Part shown: piece after piece, positions 33,801-45,806 of the stretch | Layout of the letters: each line of letters opens with the position of its first letter | Numbering within the stretch: position 1 is the stretch's first letter | Source of the DNA: Brienomyrus brachyistius | Taxonomy: Eukaryota > Chordata > Actinopteri > Osteoglossiformes > Mormyridae | Assembly: GCF_023856365.1 (NCBI RefSeq) | Contig: NC_064537.1 | Location: 1,834,001 to 1,898,000, forward strand | Reading direction: 5' to 3' | DNA: 64,000 bases | Notes under the pieces: generated by a model | Seen by the model: the letters and a program-made list of their open reading frames with translations, nothing else | What the model was told of the DNA's origin: nothing | Database searches by the model: none | Position numbers and translations under genes: made by a program

Positions 33801-36800
33801 TAGAAGACCGTTTGGATATGGATCATAGGAAGTGAGGCTAGGAGAACATCAGAGACACATTTATACGCAGACGGTTCCACTGTAAAGAGGAGGAAGCCCT
33901 GAGGAGCTGACGGAACGCTGAAGGGGGTGGAGGATCTGAGCATGGCCTGGGGGGCAAAGACGTGTTTACTGTGGGAGGTGGGAGGTCTGGTGAAAGGCAA
34001 ACAGACGGTGACCTAAGGGGGTTAGCGTCAAGGTCATCAGGTCCTACGAACAGTGAGCCCTGCTGATGGCCCAGTGCCTCATGGTATTGAACCAGTCGTG
34101 TGGGACATGGCCTCGAGTGGTAGAACTTAACCACTGTGAACATGGAGACAGCGTACACTGTTCACATGTGAGTTAAGTCCTGCATCTACGGGACCGGGGA
34201 GGCAGAACACGCGGTCAATGCTTGAGTGCACGTCGGCCATTGGAAATCCCTGGCAATGTGATTCTTTCTATCATGCCAAAAATCGCACTGCCAGGAATCC
34301 CAATGGCCGGCAGCAGCAGCCCGTGTCGACCATCAGCGGAGGGTGGAGTCCAGTTACGATGTTTACTATCATTACTCATTCACACTCATTCATCCTACGG
34401 GTACCTGTAACCACGGGAGACAGACCTGAACATGCAAGCCAACCCTGGGCTTGTGGCCAAGGGATCCTCCACCCTGACTTGGAGCCTCTTCCTCATTGGT
34501 CACTTAGAAGACAAACAAATACAGTACTGCTCTCGATTGGAAGAAAAGTGAACATTTTGACGGTTGCGAGTTGCCGCTCCGCTTCTCGAGCTGGGGCTTG
34601 AACCTCGGCGGATCACAGTCGGTGTTTTTGATCTCTACTTCTGATGTGAGATGGTTCTACTTGTTTTCACCTGGAACTGACGCTGATTGTTCCCAGCAGC
34701 GCTAGATTTTCAGCAAGGTGGGGCACACAAGCAGCCCATGTACTGCTGCAGTTCTGCATTTGATAAACCCATTAGGTTAATGAAGCAGAACAAGTCTGTT
34801 TAGTGTGTTGTATTTTCCTACAGGAAAGCATAGCTCACTCAACACCCTGACAAAGCTGGACAGTTGGTGTCCAGGAGATCTGCTCAAACCACTCATAATA
34901 GTTTCTTGCTCTGCCTCTTCTTTCTCAACTCATCCCTTTCTGTATTCCTTTGTTCCTCTTTCCCCTGTGCCGCAGTGACCTCGGTCGGGTCAACCACACC
35001 ATGCCTGTTCTTCCCTGCCTGCTCGGTGAAGCCGGGGTTGGACCACGCTCACGTGCATGGTGTACAATTTGCTGAGTGTGCTGGGGGCCTTGGAACCTGC
35101 CAGAAGCCTGAAAAGGTTCTTATGATTTAGTCCAATCAGCAGCTTCCAGTTCAGCATGACTTCCTTTAAGTCGGACTCAGAAACCAGCACAGACGTCCTT
35201 TTTGAAGACACATTGGGTCTGTGGGTTCCTGTCTTTTTCCTCGAACCCCCCTCCCCCCACCTCGGCTCCAACTTTGGTCTCAGACACAATCACACACGAC
35301 TTTGATGGCCCCCCTAGAGCTTTGCGGAGCTGAGTCACAGTGAAACAAACACAATGGCACGCCTCCCTCCTAACCTAACCTCCCGCCTACAGCCCGGCCT
35401 TCGCTCTCACTTCCGTGTCTCACAAACGACCTACGACGTGCTGAGCATCATCTTCGAGGCTGTCTGGAGACTGGAATCTACAGAGGGAACCTTCTGGGCT
35501 GCTCTCTCCTGGCTTACCTTCCTCTGTCCTCCAGTCTTCCCCTACGCTTGCCTGCGGAATGGCGGGAGGTGGCAGAAGGCCGCTGACACTGGCTGGCATC
35601 TGAGGGTGGGGTTTTGTTTCGGGGATTCGTCCGCAAGTTAGCACACTTCTCCTGCACCTCCCATTGAAATCTGTCCTGGGTTAAGCCTGTTACTCCTGCT
35701 AAGGAGAGGCCTTCGCACCCAGGTGATGAAGAGGAAGCCAAGGAGGTGATATATGCCACCAGTCACCACAGGGTTTTATTTTTCCATTTATTTCAGAAAC
35801 TGCAGATTTTTAAATTCTTGTTAAGCATTGGAAAGTTGAGTGAACATCTATAAATGAAAATATAACTCAAATAAAACAAGTTTCCTGTATAACTTGGAAA
35901 GAGAACGTAACAGTGCATGTCTGACGTCCTGTTAACTGGCTGTGTGGTGATGTCACATTCCAAGCTGTCCTACTTTAATTGCACTAGTTAACTGTTTCAT
36001 CCCATGACACGGAGCAGCATTTAATGTCCCTTTAGAAAGAATGTCACGAATTTTCTCTGCTGTTAACTGCTAGAGGAGGTTACCTTCATTAATCAGACAC
36101 GACATTTTCTTGCTAATTAAGGTACTGAAATGGTGAGCATACTGTACATTTAATTGTTAGCGAAGAATACTGAGTTTGTTTTTAGTAAATGTTAAGTGAG
36201 TAACATTATAATATAGAAAATTTCAGTATGTGCAAAAACTAATGACTGGTAGTGTAAGGTCACGGGAATCACGACACAGAGCTGCAGGATATACGGCAGT
36301 ACAGCAATTAAAAAAATATTACCATATATTACAAAATTACCAAAGCATCGGTCTAAAGACGGAATGCAAAATTAAAATAAATGTCATAATAGTAATAATG
36401 TTGATGATGATAGTGACGAAGGTGGTGTTTTGCGGCTTGAGTCACGTAAATATGCGGACGAAAGTACAGCTCGCGCTCACCGCGGCGGACTGACGTTAAA
36501 AGGCGACTTACAGGCTGCTGCTGGCGCCTCCGTGACTGTCAATTTACCGGCCACCCGAACCCTCCATCGACCCGGTGCCTTCTGCTGCCGTGCGCCCCGG
36601 GAAAGGCGGAGTCCTTGTCTCATTATTTAACACCGCTCAGCCGGCAGACATCATGCATAAGAGCCATCAAATAGCAAAAAAAAAAAAGAAAAAATAGCGA
36701 AAGCGGAGAGACTGTACGCGTGTATTCAGACCTGGTACCGAATGTAAACGTGCATGCAAGACCAGCCTGCCATTCGTATATAAAGGCCTCTTCCACTACG

Positions 36801-39800
36801 ACCAGTATCGTCTGCCTCTGCTTCGTAGGCCTATATTAATTCTCAAATACAATAGAAGCAGTTCTTAGTAATAATATTAAACGGAACAAGGATTCCTCAT
36901 TGCACAGCTTTACTGGTCTCCTGGAGGATAATACCGAGCCAGTTTCACGTAGTGTAGTATGCTTCTGCAAACCATTACTGCAACATGCCAGCTAACTGGG
37001 ATCGTTCCTAGAACCCCAGCCATCGTCACGCGAAGTTATTCTCAAAGTCCTCATCGTAACGTTAATGCAGCGTCATTTCCATGTTCTACATTCACGATAA
37101 AATTATTATTTGAACATCTTTATAACATGATGTTGGAAAATATTGTTTTATAGTAAAATATTATTTTATAAAAGTGCATGGTATGTGGGTATATTTCATT
37201 GAACCTGACATCCAGCCTTCAACCCATTATCTTTGATGTGTAAAGCGATGGTGATACCCGCTGTTTCACTTTGTATTATTAATCTTAGCAGAAGCAGCAG
37301 CAGCGGGATGACATTCTGGGAACATCAGGAAAACGGGGCACTGAACGTTTCCGTGCTTTAACCGTAACAGTCGGTAAATGTTCCTAGAACGAAAAAATAT
37401 TAGCGGGGAAGGGATCTGCATAATTAATGTATTTAACAATTAATCCATGTATCTTCAGTATTTCATACACCGCAGTGATTTAACAACAATTCTGAAATAT
37501 ATTTTATAGACTATGCTTGTAGCGAGACGAGCGCCTTTCAGATGATTCCGGGAGCGTGCGCCGCACGGGGTCAAAGGCGCGCGCCGGTGAGGTGGGTCCT
37601 GCGCGCGGCACCGCCGGCAGCCCGTCTCAGCAGTCGATTGGGCTAAAATTCGATCGTGTTAACTTCGCCGCTACGATTAACACACAGTTTTATACTTGTA
37701 AATTAACGGAATCATACAACATAACATAAATATAACTCCCATTCTTTAAACGTGTTGATGTGAGACAAATGTCACGTCTGTACCCTCTAAACCTTTGACC
37801 CTTGCCACTGACCGCACGTTAAGCATGACAGCGTCATAATGTGTGAGATCGGGGCCCGCGCACCAAAGAGCTCCATTAAGGGTGATCGGCTCAAACCGAA
37901 ACGGCGTCCTGAGGCCCAGCCTGTAGCCCCGTCCTAATATTGACTCTGTTGCCATGGAAACCACTATACGCCAATACTGTAAACAGCGCATACGCCGCCA
38001 GCCTGAGACCGCATGATTTTCATTGACTCAAATGTTCGCCGAGGAAGACCACACGAAAAAGCCCCACTTTGAACTTTATGCTTGAACATGCACGCTATAC
38101 AGCGTGACGACTTTGCATTGCATTTTAACACATTTTAGATAACCTGCCAACCCTGTAAATAAGGTGCATATCAATGAATAAATAAATGGATTAACTTAAC
38201 CATATATTACATAAAATAGAAAATATCCAATAAACTGAATTACTCCGTTTTTTTTTTTTTTTTTAGTAATTAAAGCTCCGGTGTTTCGGGATCGTTATTT
38301 TTCACGGTTCATACGCCCGCTGTATTAATACTATGTATTGGTGGATTTGTAATAGATGCTGGAACTGTTTTCCCCATGCAGTCAGCCCAGTGCGTGATTC
38401 CAGTTCCGAATGACCGGCAACACGGAAACCTGTAAAGAGTAGCTGTTCCAGTTTAGCTGTTCGTTATTTCACAAAAACCAGCATGACACTTTTCGCGATG
38501 CACGCAAGCGGGCTGTAAATGATTTTGGCAAAGCGTGACTCCTGCTAACTATTCTGAAAGCAGCACTCATGATTAGGGAGCCGCGGACATGCTGTTATAA
38601 TGACGAATTGTGGTTCCCTTGTGTTATTATGTTTGAGAAATATGGCATCATTATGAAGTGCAGGTAAATTACACAGAATAACTCTTATTCCTTCCTTCCT
38701 TCCTTTTGTTTTTCGTGTATGTGTTTTTAAAGCACTTTTGTCTATAAGTAATATATATGATCAAATAGCGTAGGTGTCGGCATATTATTTGTATATGAGC
38801 GTCTCACCTGGCCGTCTGGGGGCCATGGCAGGATTTCAGCTATCAGCACCTTCAGCCGAGTCCGGGTCCACTAGCGGGACCACGGGCCGTGTGTGGAGAC
38901 GCACGCTGGTGTGCCAGCGACCTGTGGCATGGGGCTGACTTCAGGGCGGTGGCACCGCGTTTCAGAGGGCAGAGGCCATGGTGAAACTTGATCGAAAATG
39001 ATGGGAAAAGGGAAGGCAATATGGCTGTCCGTAACCTCACCTCTGCAGCTTCCCTCTCTGCGTACACAGCCGTACGTTTGGAAACGAGTGTGTTTGGAAA
39101 ACTGCGGATGGAAATCCCCCGCCATAAGTGCAGCTCTCCGCGTAAATCCGCTTCTTTGTCTGGTGCTTCTGGGTCATGCACCAGGATGACGGTACATGTG
39201 TGTGACAGTCCCGACGCCTGGAAACGCGTCTGAATCACTGCACCATTTATATTAAATACTGAAATATTAAAAAAATATTTTAAAAGCTGCATTTTAAAAG
39301 CTAAAACATCCAGTGTTTTAGTAAACGGGGCGAAAATGTAACCTGCCCAGCTGCTGTACACTGGTGCCTCCCCTGCTCCCGAGGACCAGCCAAAGGGAGG
39401 CACTGGCACTGCATGTGGACAAGGCCGGGACGTGTAGTTTACTGCTCGCCGCTTCCGATGGGTCATGTACCCCCCCCCCACCCTCATCGTTGCTGCCCCC
39501 CTTTACCAGGCGACACTGTGCCCCCACCCCCCATCCGCAGGAACCCACACCCTGGTCCTGCTTGGCAAAAGGCGCAGATCCTGGGACGGCTAATGGTGGC
39601 CCTTTTGAGGAAAAGGACCGAAAAACGCCACGGGCTCACAAAAGGCCATGTCCGAGGATTGTGGGATACCGCCCAGCCTTCCATTTACCCGGAAGGTGCC
39701 TCACAGTAGCTGTTCTGGGATCAGTCAAGTCCGTGTTCGGTTATATTATACCACACCTCGCTCTGGCGGTTCTAAGTGGAATCTGTGGCCCGTCTCCTGC

Positions 39801-40919
39801 GGAACCTGTGGCTGGCTCGCGGAACACTCGCTAACAGTTTTGCTTTTTTAGAGATTTGCTTGAGAAGCAAGACAGACTCCCAAAACCCTCGCTGTGTTTA
39901 ATTGGCCTTCCTTCCTTGCTCCTGACACGCACGCACACACACAGCCACGAGCGCCTAGACTGAGCTGAGCAACTTTTAACGGAAGAGAGAAGAAAAGAAG
40001 GTAGTGATGATAAGCCTGACCTGGGATGCCATCGTCCCAGTCCGAGGCGCTCAGCTTACCTCAGCGAGTCCACATCTGGCTACATCCTACCGGCGAAGCT
40101 CAAACGTCTGCTGGCTGTTCCCTCGGTGCCCCCTTTCCCCTGAGACCATGGAGAAGCACTGTTTATGTGTGTTACGTGTGTGCGCGCATCAGCGTGCTTG
40201 AGCTGAAAGTGAGCTCACCAGCGGGAAAGGGGATTCCTTTTTGTAAACGTCAGAGGCCGGGCCCTCCCTCTGCCCCCCTTACCGCCACCCCCGCCTTCCA
40301 GCCTCAGCTTGACGGTACAGGAATGGGCGTGGCCTCCTGCTTGCCACGCCGCTTCAAATAGAAGGGCAAGTGGCTAATGTGTGGCTGGCGATGTGGTAGC
40401 AGGGCTTGTTTGCATGTCTCAGCCGAGCGTCTCTACGACTACGGCAGGTCGGGGTTTTGGGTGCTGTACTGTGGGTTGGTTTCTGTATGCATCCTTGTCA
40501 GGGTGTGACTCACTGTAATCATCAGGCCTTAACCTGAACTGCGACCAGGTGCGACTCCCCTTGTCGTAACGAGCCCAAATTGTGGAGATCTCCCCCCCTC
40601 ACCTTCCCCTCCAGGCCCGCTGTCTTGCTGTGGAGCAGTCTGTGCTATTAGGTGGTTTACGGCTGCTTCAGCCCAGCCCCTCCCATCCTGTCATAACCTT
40701 GCCAGTAGGGGGAGGGGTGCGGGAGAAGGTCCTGCCGCGGGCGGCCACTCCCCTACGAGCACATGGCGCACGTCACACATTCCTCACACAACCACACACC
40801 GCTGTCTCCTAGCAACAGTCAGGCACATACACAGAGCTGGCAGGCGGGACACGAGTTGGTGCGGGGTCACACGCAGCCGGGGCTCCCTCCAGGCCTGGGG
40901 TCCAGGGAACACAGAGGAA
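30818..40919. other. About 10 kb intergenic, no recognised gene
   Basis: I find no exon that matches a known family on either strand. The longest open frames (33365-33835 +, 38852-39487 - and 39364-39834 +) have no domain features and are probably chance. CpG-denser patches lie at 36430-36650 and 37540-37640. TATATAAAGG at 36777-36786 could be a promoter element, but no downstream coding exon is visible. A B-box-like GGTTCGAGTCCC near 31380 may be a SINE relic. Distal enhancers or a non-coding RNA gene could be present unseen. Confidence 0.4.
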
Positions 40920-43900
40920 ACTTTGGTCTGTCTGTGCCTCTGTACGGGCGGCGGCTCTTTGGTCCGTCCGTGCCTCTGTACGGGCGGCGGCTCTTTGGTC
41001 CGTCCGTGCCTCTGTACGGGCGGCAGCACTTTGGTCCGTCTGTGCCTCTGTACGGGCGGCGGCACTTTGGTCCGTCCGTGCCTCTGTACGGGCGGCAGCA
41101 CTTTGGTCCGTCTGTGCCTCTGTACGGGCGGCGGCACTTTGGTCCGTCCGTGCCTCTGTACGGGCGGGCAGCACTTTGGTCCGTCTGTGCCTCTGTATGG
41201 GCGGCGGCACTTTGGTCCGTCTGTGCCTCTGTACGGGCGGCGGCTCTTTGGTCCCTCTGTACGGGCGGCGGCTCTTTGGTCCCTCTGTGCCTCTGTACGG
41301 GCGGCGGCTCTTTGGTCCGTCCGTGCCTCTGTACGGGCGGCGGCTCTTTGGTCCGTCCGTGCCTCTGTACGGGCGGCGGCACTTTGGTCTGTCTGTGCCT
41401 CTGTACGGGCGGCGGCTCCTTGGTCCGTCCGTGCCTCTGTACGGGCGGCGGCTCCTTGATCCGTTCGTGCCTCTGTACGGGCGGCGGCACTTTCGTCCGT
41501 CTGTGCCTCTGTATGGGTGGCGGCTCTTTGGTCCGTCTGTGCCTCTGTACGGGCGGCGGCACTTTGGTCCGTCTGTGCCTCTGTACGGGCGGCGGCTCCT
41601 TGGTCCGTCCGTTCCTCTGTATGGGCGGCGGCACTTTGGTCCGTCTGTGCTTCTGTATGGGCGGCGGCACTTTGGTCCCTCTGTGCCTCTGTACGGGCGG
41701 CGGCTCTTTGGTCCGTCTGTGCCTCTGTATGGGCGGCGGCTCTTTGGTCCCTCTGTGCCTCTGTATGGGCGGCGGCACTTTGGTCGCTCTGTGCCTCTGT
41801 ACGGGCGGCGGCTCTTTGGTCCGTCTGTGCCTCTGTATGGGCGGCGGCTCTTTGGTCCCTCTGTGCCTCTGTACGGGCGGCGGCACTTTGGTCGCTCTGT
41901 GCCTCTGTATGGGCGGCGGCACTTTGGTCCCTCTGTGCCTCTGTACGGGCGGCGGCTCTTTGGTCGCTCTGTGCCTCTGTATGGGCGGCGGCTCTTTGGT
42001 CCCTCTGTGCCTCTGTCAGGGCGGCGGCACTTTGGTCGCTCTGTGCCTCTGTATGGGCGGCGGCACTTTGGTCCCTCTGTGCCTCTGTACGGGCGGCGGC
42101 TCTTTGGTCGCTCTGTTGCCTCTGTACGGGCGGCGGCTCCTTGGTCCGTCTGTGGCTCTGTATGGGCGGCGGCACTTTGGTCGCTCTGTGCCTCTGTACG
42201 GGCGGCGGCACTTTGGTCGCTCTGTGCCTCTGTATGGGCGGCGGCACTTTGGTCCCTCTGTGCCTCTGTACGGGCGGCGGCTCTTTGGTCCCTCTGTGCC
42301 TCTGTACGGGCGGCGGCTCTTTGGTCCGTCTGTGCCTCTGTACGGGGCGGCGGCTCTTTGTCCGTCTGTGGCTCTGTGATGGGCGGCGGCACTTTGGTCG
42401 CTCTGTGCCTCTGTACGGGCGGCGGCTCCTTGGTCCGTCTGTGGCTCTGTATGGGCGGCGGCACTTTGGTCGCTCTGTGCCTCTGTACGGGCGGCGGCTC
42501 CTTGGTCCGTCTGTGGCTCTGTATGGGCGGCGGGCACTTTGGTCGCTCTGTGCCTCTGTTACGGGCGGCGGCTCTTTGGTCCCTCTGTGCCTCTGTACGG
42601 GCGGCGGCTCTTTGGTCCGTCTGTGCCTCTGTACGGGGCGGCGGCTCTTTGGTCCCCTCTGTGCCTCTGTACGGGTGGCGGCTCCTTGGTCCGTCCGTGC
42701 CTCTGTACGGGCGGCGGCTCTTTGGTCCGTCTGTGCCTCTGTATGGGCGGCGGCACTTTGGTCCCTCTGTGCCTCTGTTATGGGCGGCGGCACTTTGGTC
42801 CCTCTGTGCCTCTGTATGGGCGGCGGCTCTTTGGTCGCTTTGTGCCTCTGTACGGGCGGCGGCTCCTTGGTCCGTCTGTGCCTCTGTACGGGCGGCGGCT
42901 CCTTGTCCGTCTGTTGCCTCTGTACGGGCGGCGGCTCTTTGGTCCCTCTGTGCCTCTGTACGGGTGGCGGCTCCTTGGTCCGTCCGTGCCTCTGTACGGG
43001 CGGCGGCTCTTTGGTCCGTCTGTGCCTCTGTACGGGCGGCGGCTCTTTGGTCCGTCTGTGCCTCTGTATGGGCGGCGGCTCTTTGGTCGCTTTGTGCCTC
43101 TGTACGGGCGGCGGCTCCTTGGTCCGTCCGTGCCTCTGTACGGGCGGCGGCTCTTTGGTCCGTCTGTGCCTCTGTACGGGCGGCGGCTCTTTGGTCCGTC
43201 TGTGCCTCTGTATGGGCGGCGGCTCTTTGGTCGCTTTGTGCCTCTGTACGGGCGGCGGCTCCTTGGTCCGTCCGTGCCTCTGTACGGGCGGCGGCTCTTT
43301 GGTCCCTCTGTGCCTCTGTACGGGCGGCGGCACTTTGGTCGCTCTGTGCCTCTGTATGGGCGGCGGCACTTTGGTCCCTCTGTGCCTCTGTACGGGCGGC
43401 GGGCTCTTTGGTCGCTCTGTGCCTCTGTACGGGCGGCGGGCTCCTTGGTCCGTCTGTGGCTCTGTATGGGCGGCGGCCTCTTTGGTCGCTCTGTGCCTCT
43501 GTACGGGCGGCGGCTCCTTGATCCGTTCGTAGCCTCTGTACGGGCGGCGGCTCTTTGGTCCCTCTGTGCCTCTGTGTACGGGCGGCGGCTCTTTGGTCCG
43601 TCTGTGCCTCTGTATGGGCGGCGGCACTTTGGTCCCTCTGTGCCTCTGTATGGGCGGCGGCACTTTGGTCCCTCTGTGCCCTCTGTATGGGCGGCGGCTC
43701 TTTGGTCGCTCTGTGCCTCTGTACGGGCGGCGGCTCCTTGGTCCGTCTGTGCCTCTGTACGGGCGGCGGCTCCTTGGGTCCGTCTGTGCCTCTGTACGGG
43801 CGGCGGCTCTTTGGTCCCTCTGTGCCTCTGTACGGGTGGCGGCTCCTTGGTCCGTCCGTGCCTCTGTACGGGCGGCGGCTCTTTGGTCCGTCTGTGCCTC

Positions 43901-44312
43901 TGTACGGCGGCGGCTCTTTGGTCCGTCTGTGCCTCTGTATGGGCGGCGGCTCTTTGGTCGCTTTGTGCCTCTGTACGGGCGGCGGCTCCTTGGGTCCGTC
44001 CGTGCCTCTGTACGGGCGGCGGCTCTTTGGTCCGTCTGTGCCTCTGTACGGGCGGCGGCTCTTTGGTCCGTCTGTGCCTCTGTATGGGCGGCGGCTCTTT
44101 GGTCGCTTTGTGCCTCTGTACGGGCGGCGGCTCCTTGGTCCGTCTGTGCCTCTGTATGGGCGGCGGGCTCTTTGGTCGCTTTGTGCCTCTGTACGGGCGG
44201 CGGCTCCTTGGTCCGTCCATGCCTCTGTACGGGCGGCGGCACTTTGGTCCGTCTGTGCCTCTGTACGGGGCGGCGGAACTTTGGTCCGTCTGTGCCTCTG
44301 TACGGGGCGGCG
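40920..44312. repeat. 36-bp GC-rich minisatellite, about 94 copies
   Basis: The unit contains GTGCCTCTGTACGGGCGGCG followed by GCTCTTTGGTCCGTCT. Copies differ at a small set of sites: TACGGG or TATGGG, GGCTCTTT or GGCTCCTT or GGCACTTT, and CCGTCTG, CCGTCCG, CCCTCTG or CGCTCTG. The unit has no stop codon in any of the six frames, so both strands show open frames up to about 1,180 codons made of 12-residue repeats. One-base indels (mostly an extra G) and a variant with TGA on the + strand interrupt single frames. Higher-order periods of 72 and 144 bp are visible. It is CpG-rich. I see no splice or start evidence that it is translated. Confidence 0.97.
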
Positions 44313-44408
44313 TGTATAGGGGTACAGTGAGTAGAGTGGTACCAATCAGTAGGGCCCAGTCAGTCCTGGGCACACACATGACTTTGAGCACACGCTCATA
44401 TTTGTGCA
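44313..44408. other. Short unique stretch between repeats
   Basis: No feature was recognised between the 36-bp array and the TG microsatellite. Confidence 0.5.
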
Positions 44409-44439
44409 TATGTGTGTGTGTGTGTCTTTGCCACCCTGC

Positions 44440-44478
<39 letters not shown>
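44409..44478. repeat. (TG)n microsatellites
   Basis: Two TG runs (about 44409-44426 and 44446-44478) separated by a short unique piece. Confidence 0.95.
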
Positions 44479-44479
<1 letters not shown>

Positions 44480-44550
44480 CTGCCGCCTTGCTGGCCTCCT
44501 TGTGTCCCCGACGGTGACTCAGAGGACTATTAACTGACTCTGATCTCAGA

Positions 44551-44579
44551 CTCCCCCCCCCCCCCCCCCCCCCCCCCCA
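44551..44579. repeat. Poly-C tract
   Basis: About 29 consecutive C bases. A further C run lies at 44694-44708. Homopolymers of this length are prone to assembly error. Confidence 0.95.
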
Positions 44580-44983
44580 CACAGTGAGGGAGTGCAAAAA
44601 AAAGTCTGTTGTCATGACAATGGAGATATAATTATAGAAGCATTCCAAACAGGAAGTAATTCTTTCTCCGGGCTGGGCTGCTCCTTTTCCAAACCCCCCC
44701 CCCCCCCACTGCTCCTATGTCACTCTCGCTCCACCTTCCAGTGGTTCGGCGATGGCACCTCCTCCACTCTCCCGTTTGTTTATTTTTGTTATTAGTTCTT
44801 GTCCGATTACAGCTCCCCACCAGCCCCACCTGTCCGACGTGAATCCTGGGCCTCCCCGAGCTCCCAGGCCCCGGGGGCTCCTCATGTTCACAGGCCGGTA
44901 ATGCCTCCCTTCTCAGTTCTTCTCTGCACCCTCCCTTCCTCACTCCTTCCCTTCCTTTGTTGTTACTGTGTTGGCTGTCTCCA

Positions 44984-45157
44984 TATCTCTCTCAACAACA
45001 ACAACGGAGGAGGAGGAAAAAGAGAGAGATATCTCTCTCAACAACAACAACGGAGGAGGAGGAAAAGAGAGAGATCTCTCTCGCTCGCTCTCTCTCTCTC
45101 TCGCTCGCTCTCTCTCTCTCGCGCTCTCTCTCTCTCGCGCTCTCTCTCGCTCTCTCT

Positions 45158-45188
<31 letters not shown>

Positions 45189-45297
45189 GCTCGCTCTCTC
45201 TCTCTCTCGCGCTCTCTCTCTCGCTCGCTCTCTCTCTCTCGCGCTCTCTCTCTCTCTCTCGCTCTCTCGCTCGCTCTCTCTCTCTCGCTCTCTCCCA
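44984..45297. repeat. Duplicated AAC/GGA block and long (TC)n/(CG) polypyrimidine tract
   Basis: A block of about 48 bp (CAACAACAACAACGGAGGAG followed by GAAAA and GAGAGA) occurs twice at 44984-45073. Each copy ends in a palindromic GAGAGAGAT[AT]CTCTCTC junction. It is followed by about 230 bases of TC repeat broken by CG dinucleotides (CTCTCGCT, CTCGCGCT). One strand is almost pure pyrimidine, which favours triplex (H-DNA) structure. Confidence 0.9.
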
Positions 45298-45410
45298 GCC
45301 CCCCACCCACTATGGTACATCCCAGATGCTGACATTTACTAACCATCTGTAGCAGACGTATGACAAAAGAATGTGACTCACAGGTGAAGGCCAGTGTCAC
45401 CTGCGTCGGT

Positions 45411-45577
45411 GTGTGTCTGTGCTTTAACTTGTGTGTCTGTGCTTTAGTTTGTGTGTCTGTGCTTTAACTTGTGTGTCTGTGCATTAACTTGTGTGTCTGT
45501 GCTTTAATTTGTGTGTCTGTGCTTTAACTTGTGTGTCTGTGCTTTAACTTGTGTGTCTGTGCTTTAACTTGTGTGTC
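45411..45577. repeat. 20-bp tandem repeat, about eight copies
   Basis: Units of GTGTGTCTGTGCTTTAACTT repeat every 20 bases, with single changes (GTTT, ATTT, GCATT). The array grades into loosely related TCTG-rich sequence up to about 45680. Confidence 0.95.
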
Positions 45578-45770
45578 TTGCTGTTTCTGTCTGCATGTCT
45601 GTCTGAGTGTGTGTCTGTCAGTCTGCTTGTTTGTGTGTCTCTCTGCCGTGTGTGTGTGTGTCTGTATATCTGTGTATATCACTGTTTTTATTTTCTGTAA
45701 ACTGTAGACACTGCATGCGCTGTGCTGTATGCCTTCAGCTGTGGGGCGGATGGCCGGTTTGTGTTCATGA

Positions 45771-45806
45771 GCAGATGTATCTAATAAAGTGGCCACTGAG
45801 TGTTCC
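45771..45806. mobile_element. Possible DNA-transposon terminal remnant
   Basis: CTAATAAAGTGGCCACTGAG resembles a terminal motif that I recall from common fish DNA transposons. No partner end is visible nearby. The assignment is from memory of the motif only. Confidence 0.25.

Noticed and set aside
33365..33835. A 156-codon + strand open frame
   Set aside because: No domain, no splice partners and no resemblance to a known family. Chance open frames of this size are expected in 64 kb of moderately GC-rich DNA.
36777..36786. TATATAAAGG as a promoter
   Set aside because: A good TATA match near CpG-rich DNA, but no coding exon or other promoter evidence downstream, so it is only mentioned in the region note.
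37746..37991. An 81-codon - strand open frame near a CpG-dense patch
   Set aside because: It looked like a possible first exon, but I could not link it to any other exon or recognise the product.
40784..44345. Overlapping open frames of 500-1,180 codons on both strands, resembling giant repeat proteins
   Set aside because: They are a by-product of a stop-free 36-bp tandem repeat. Every frame is open, frames switch at indels, and there is no signal peptide, domain or splice context.
44938..45400. Arg/Glu- and Leu/Ser-rich open frames on both strands
   Set aside because: Translations of the (TC)n/(GA)n tract. Low complexity only.
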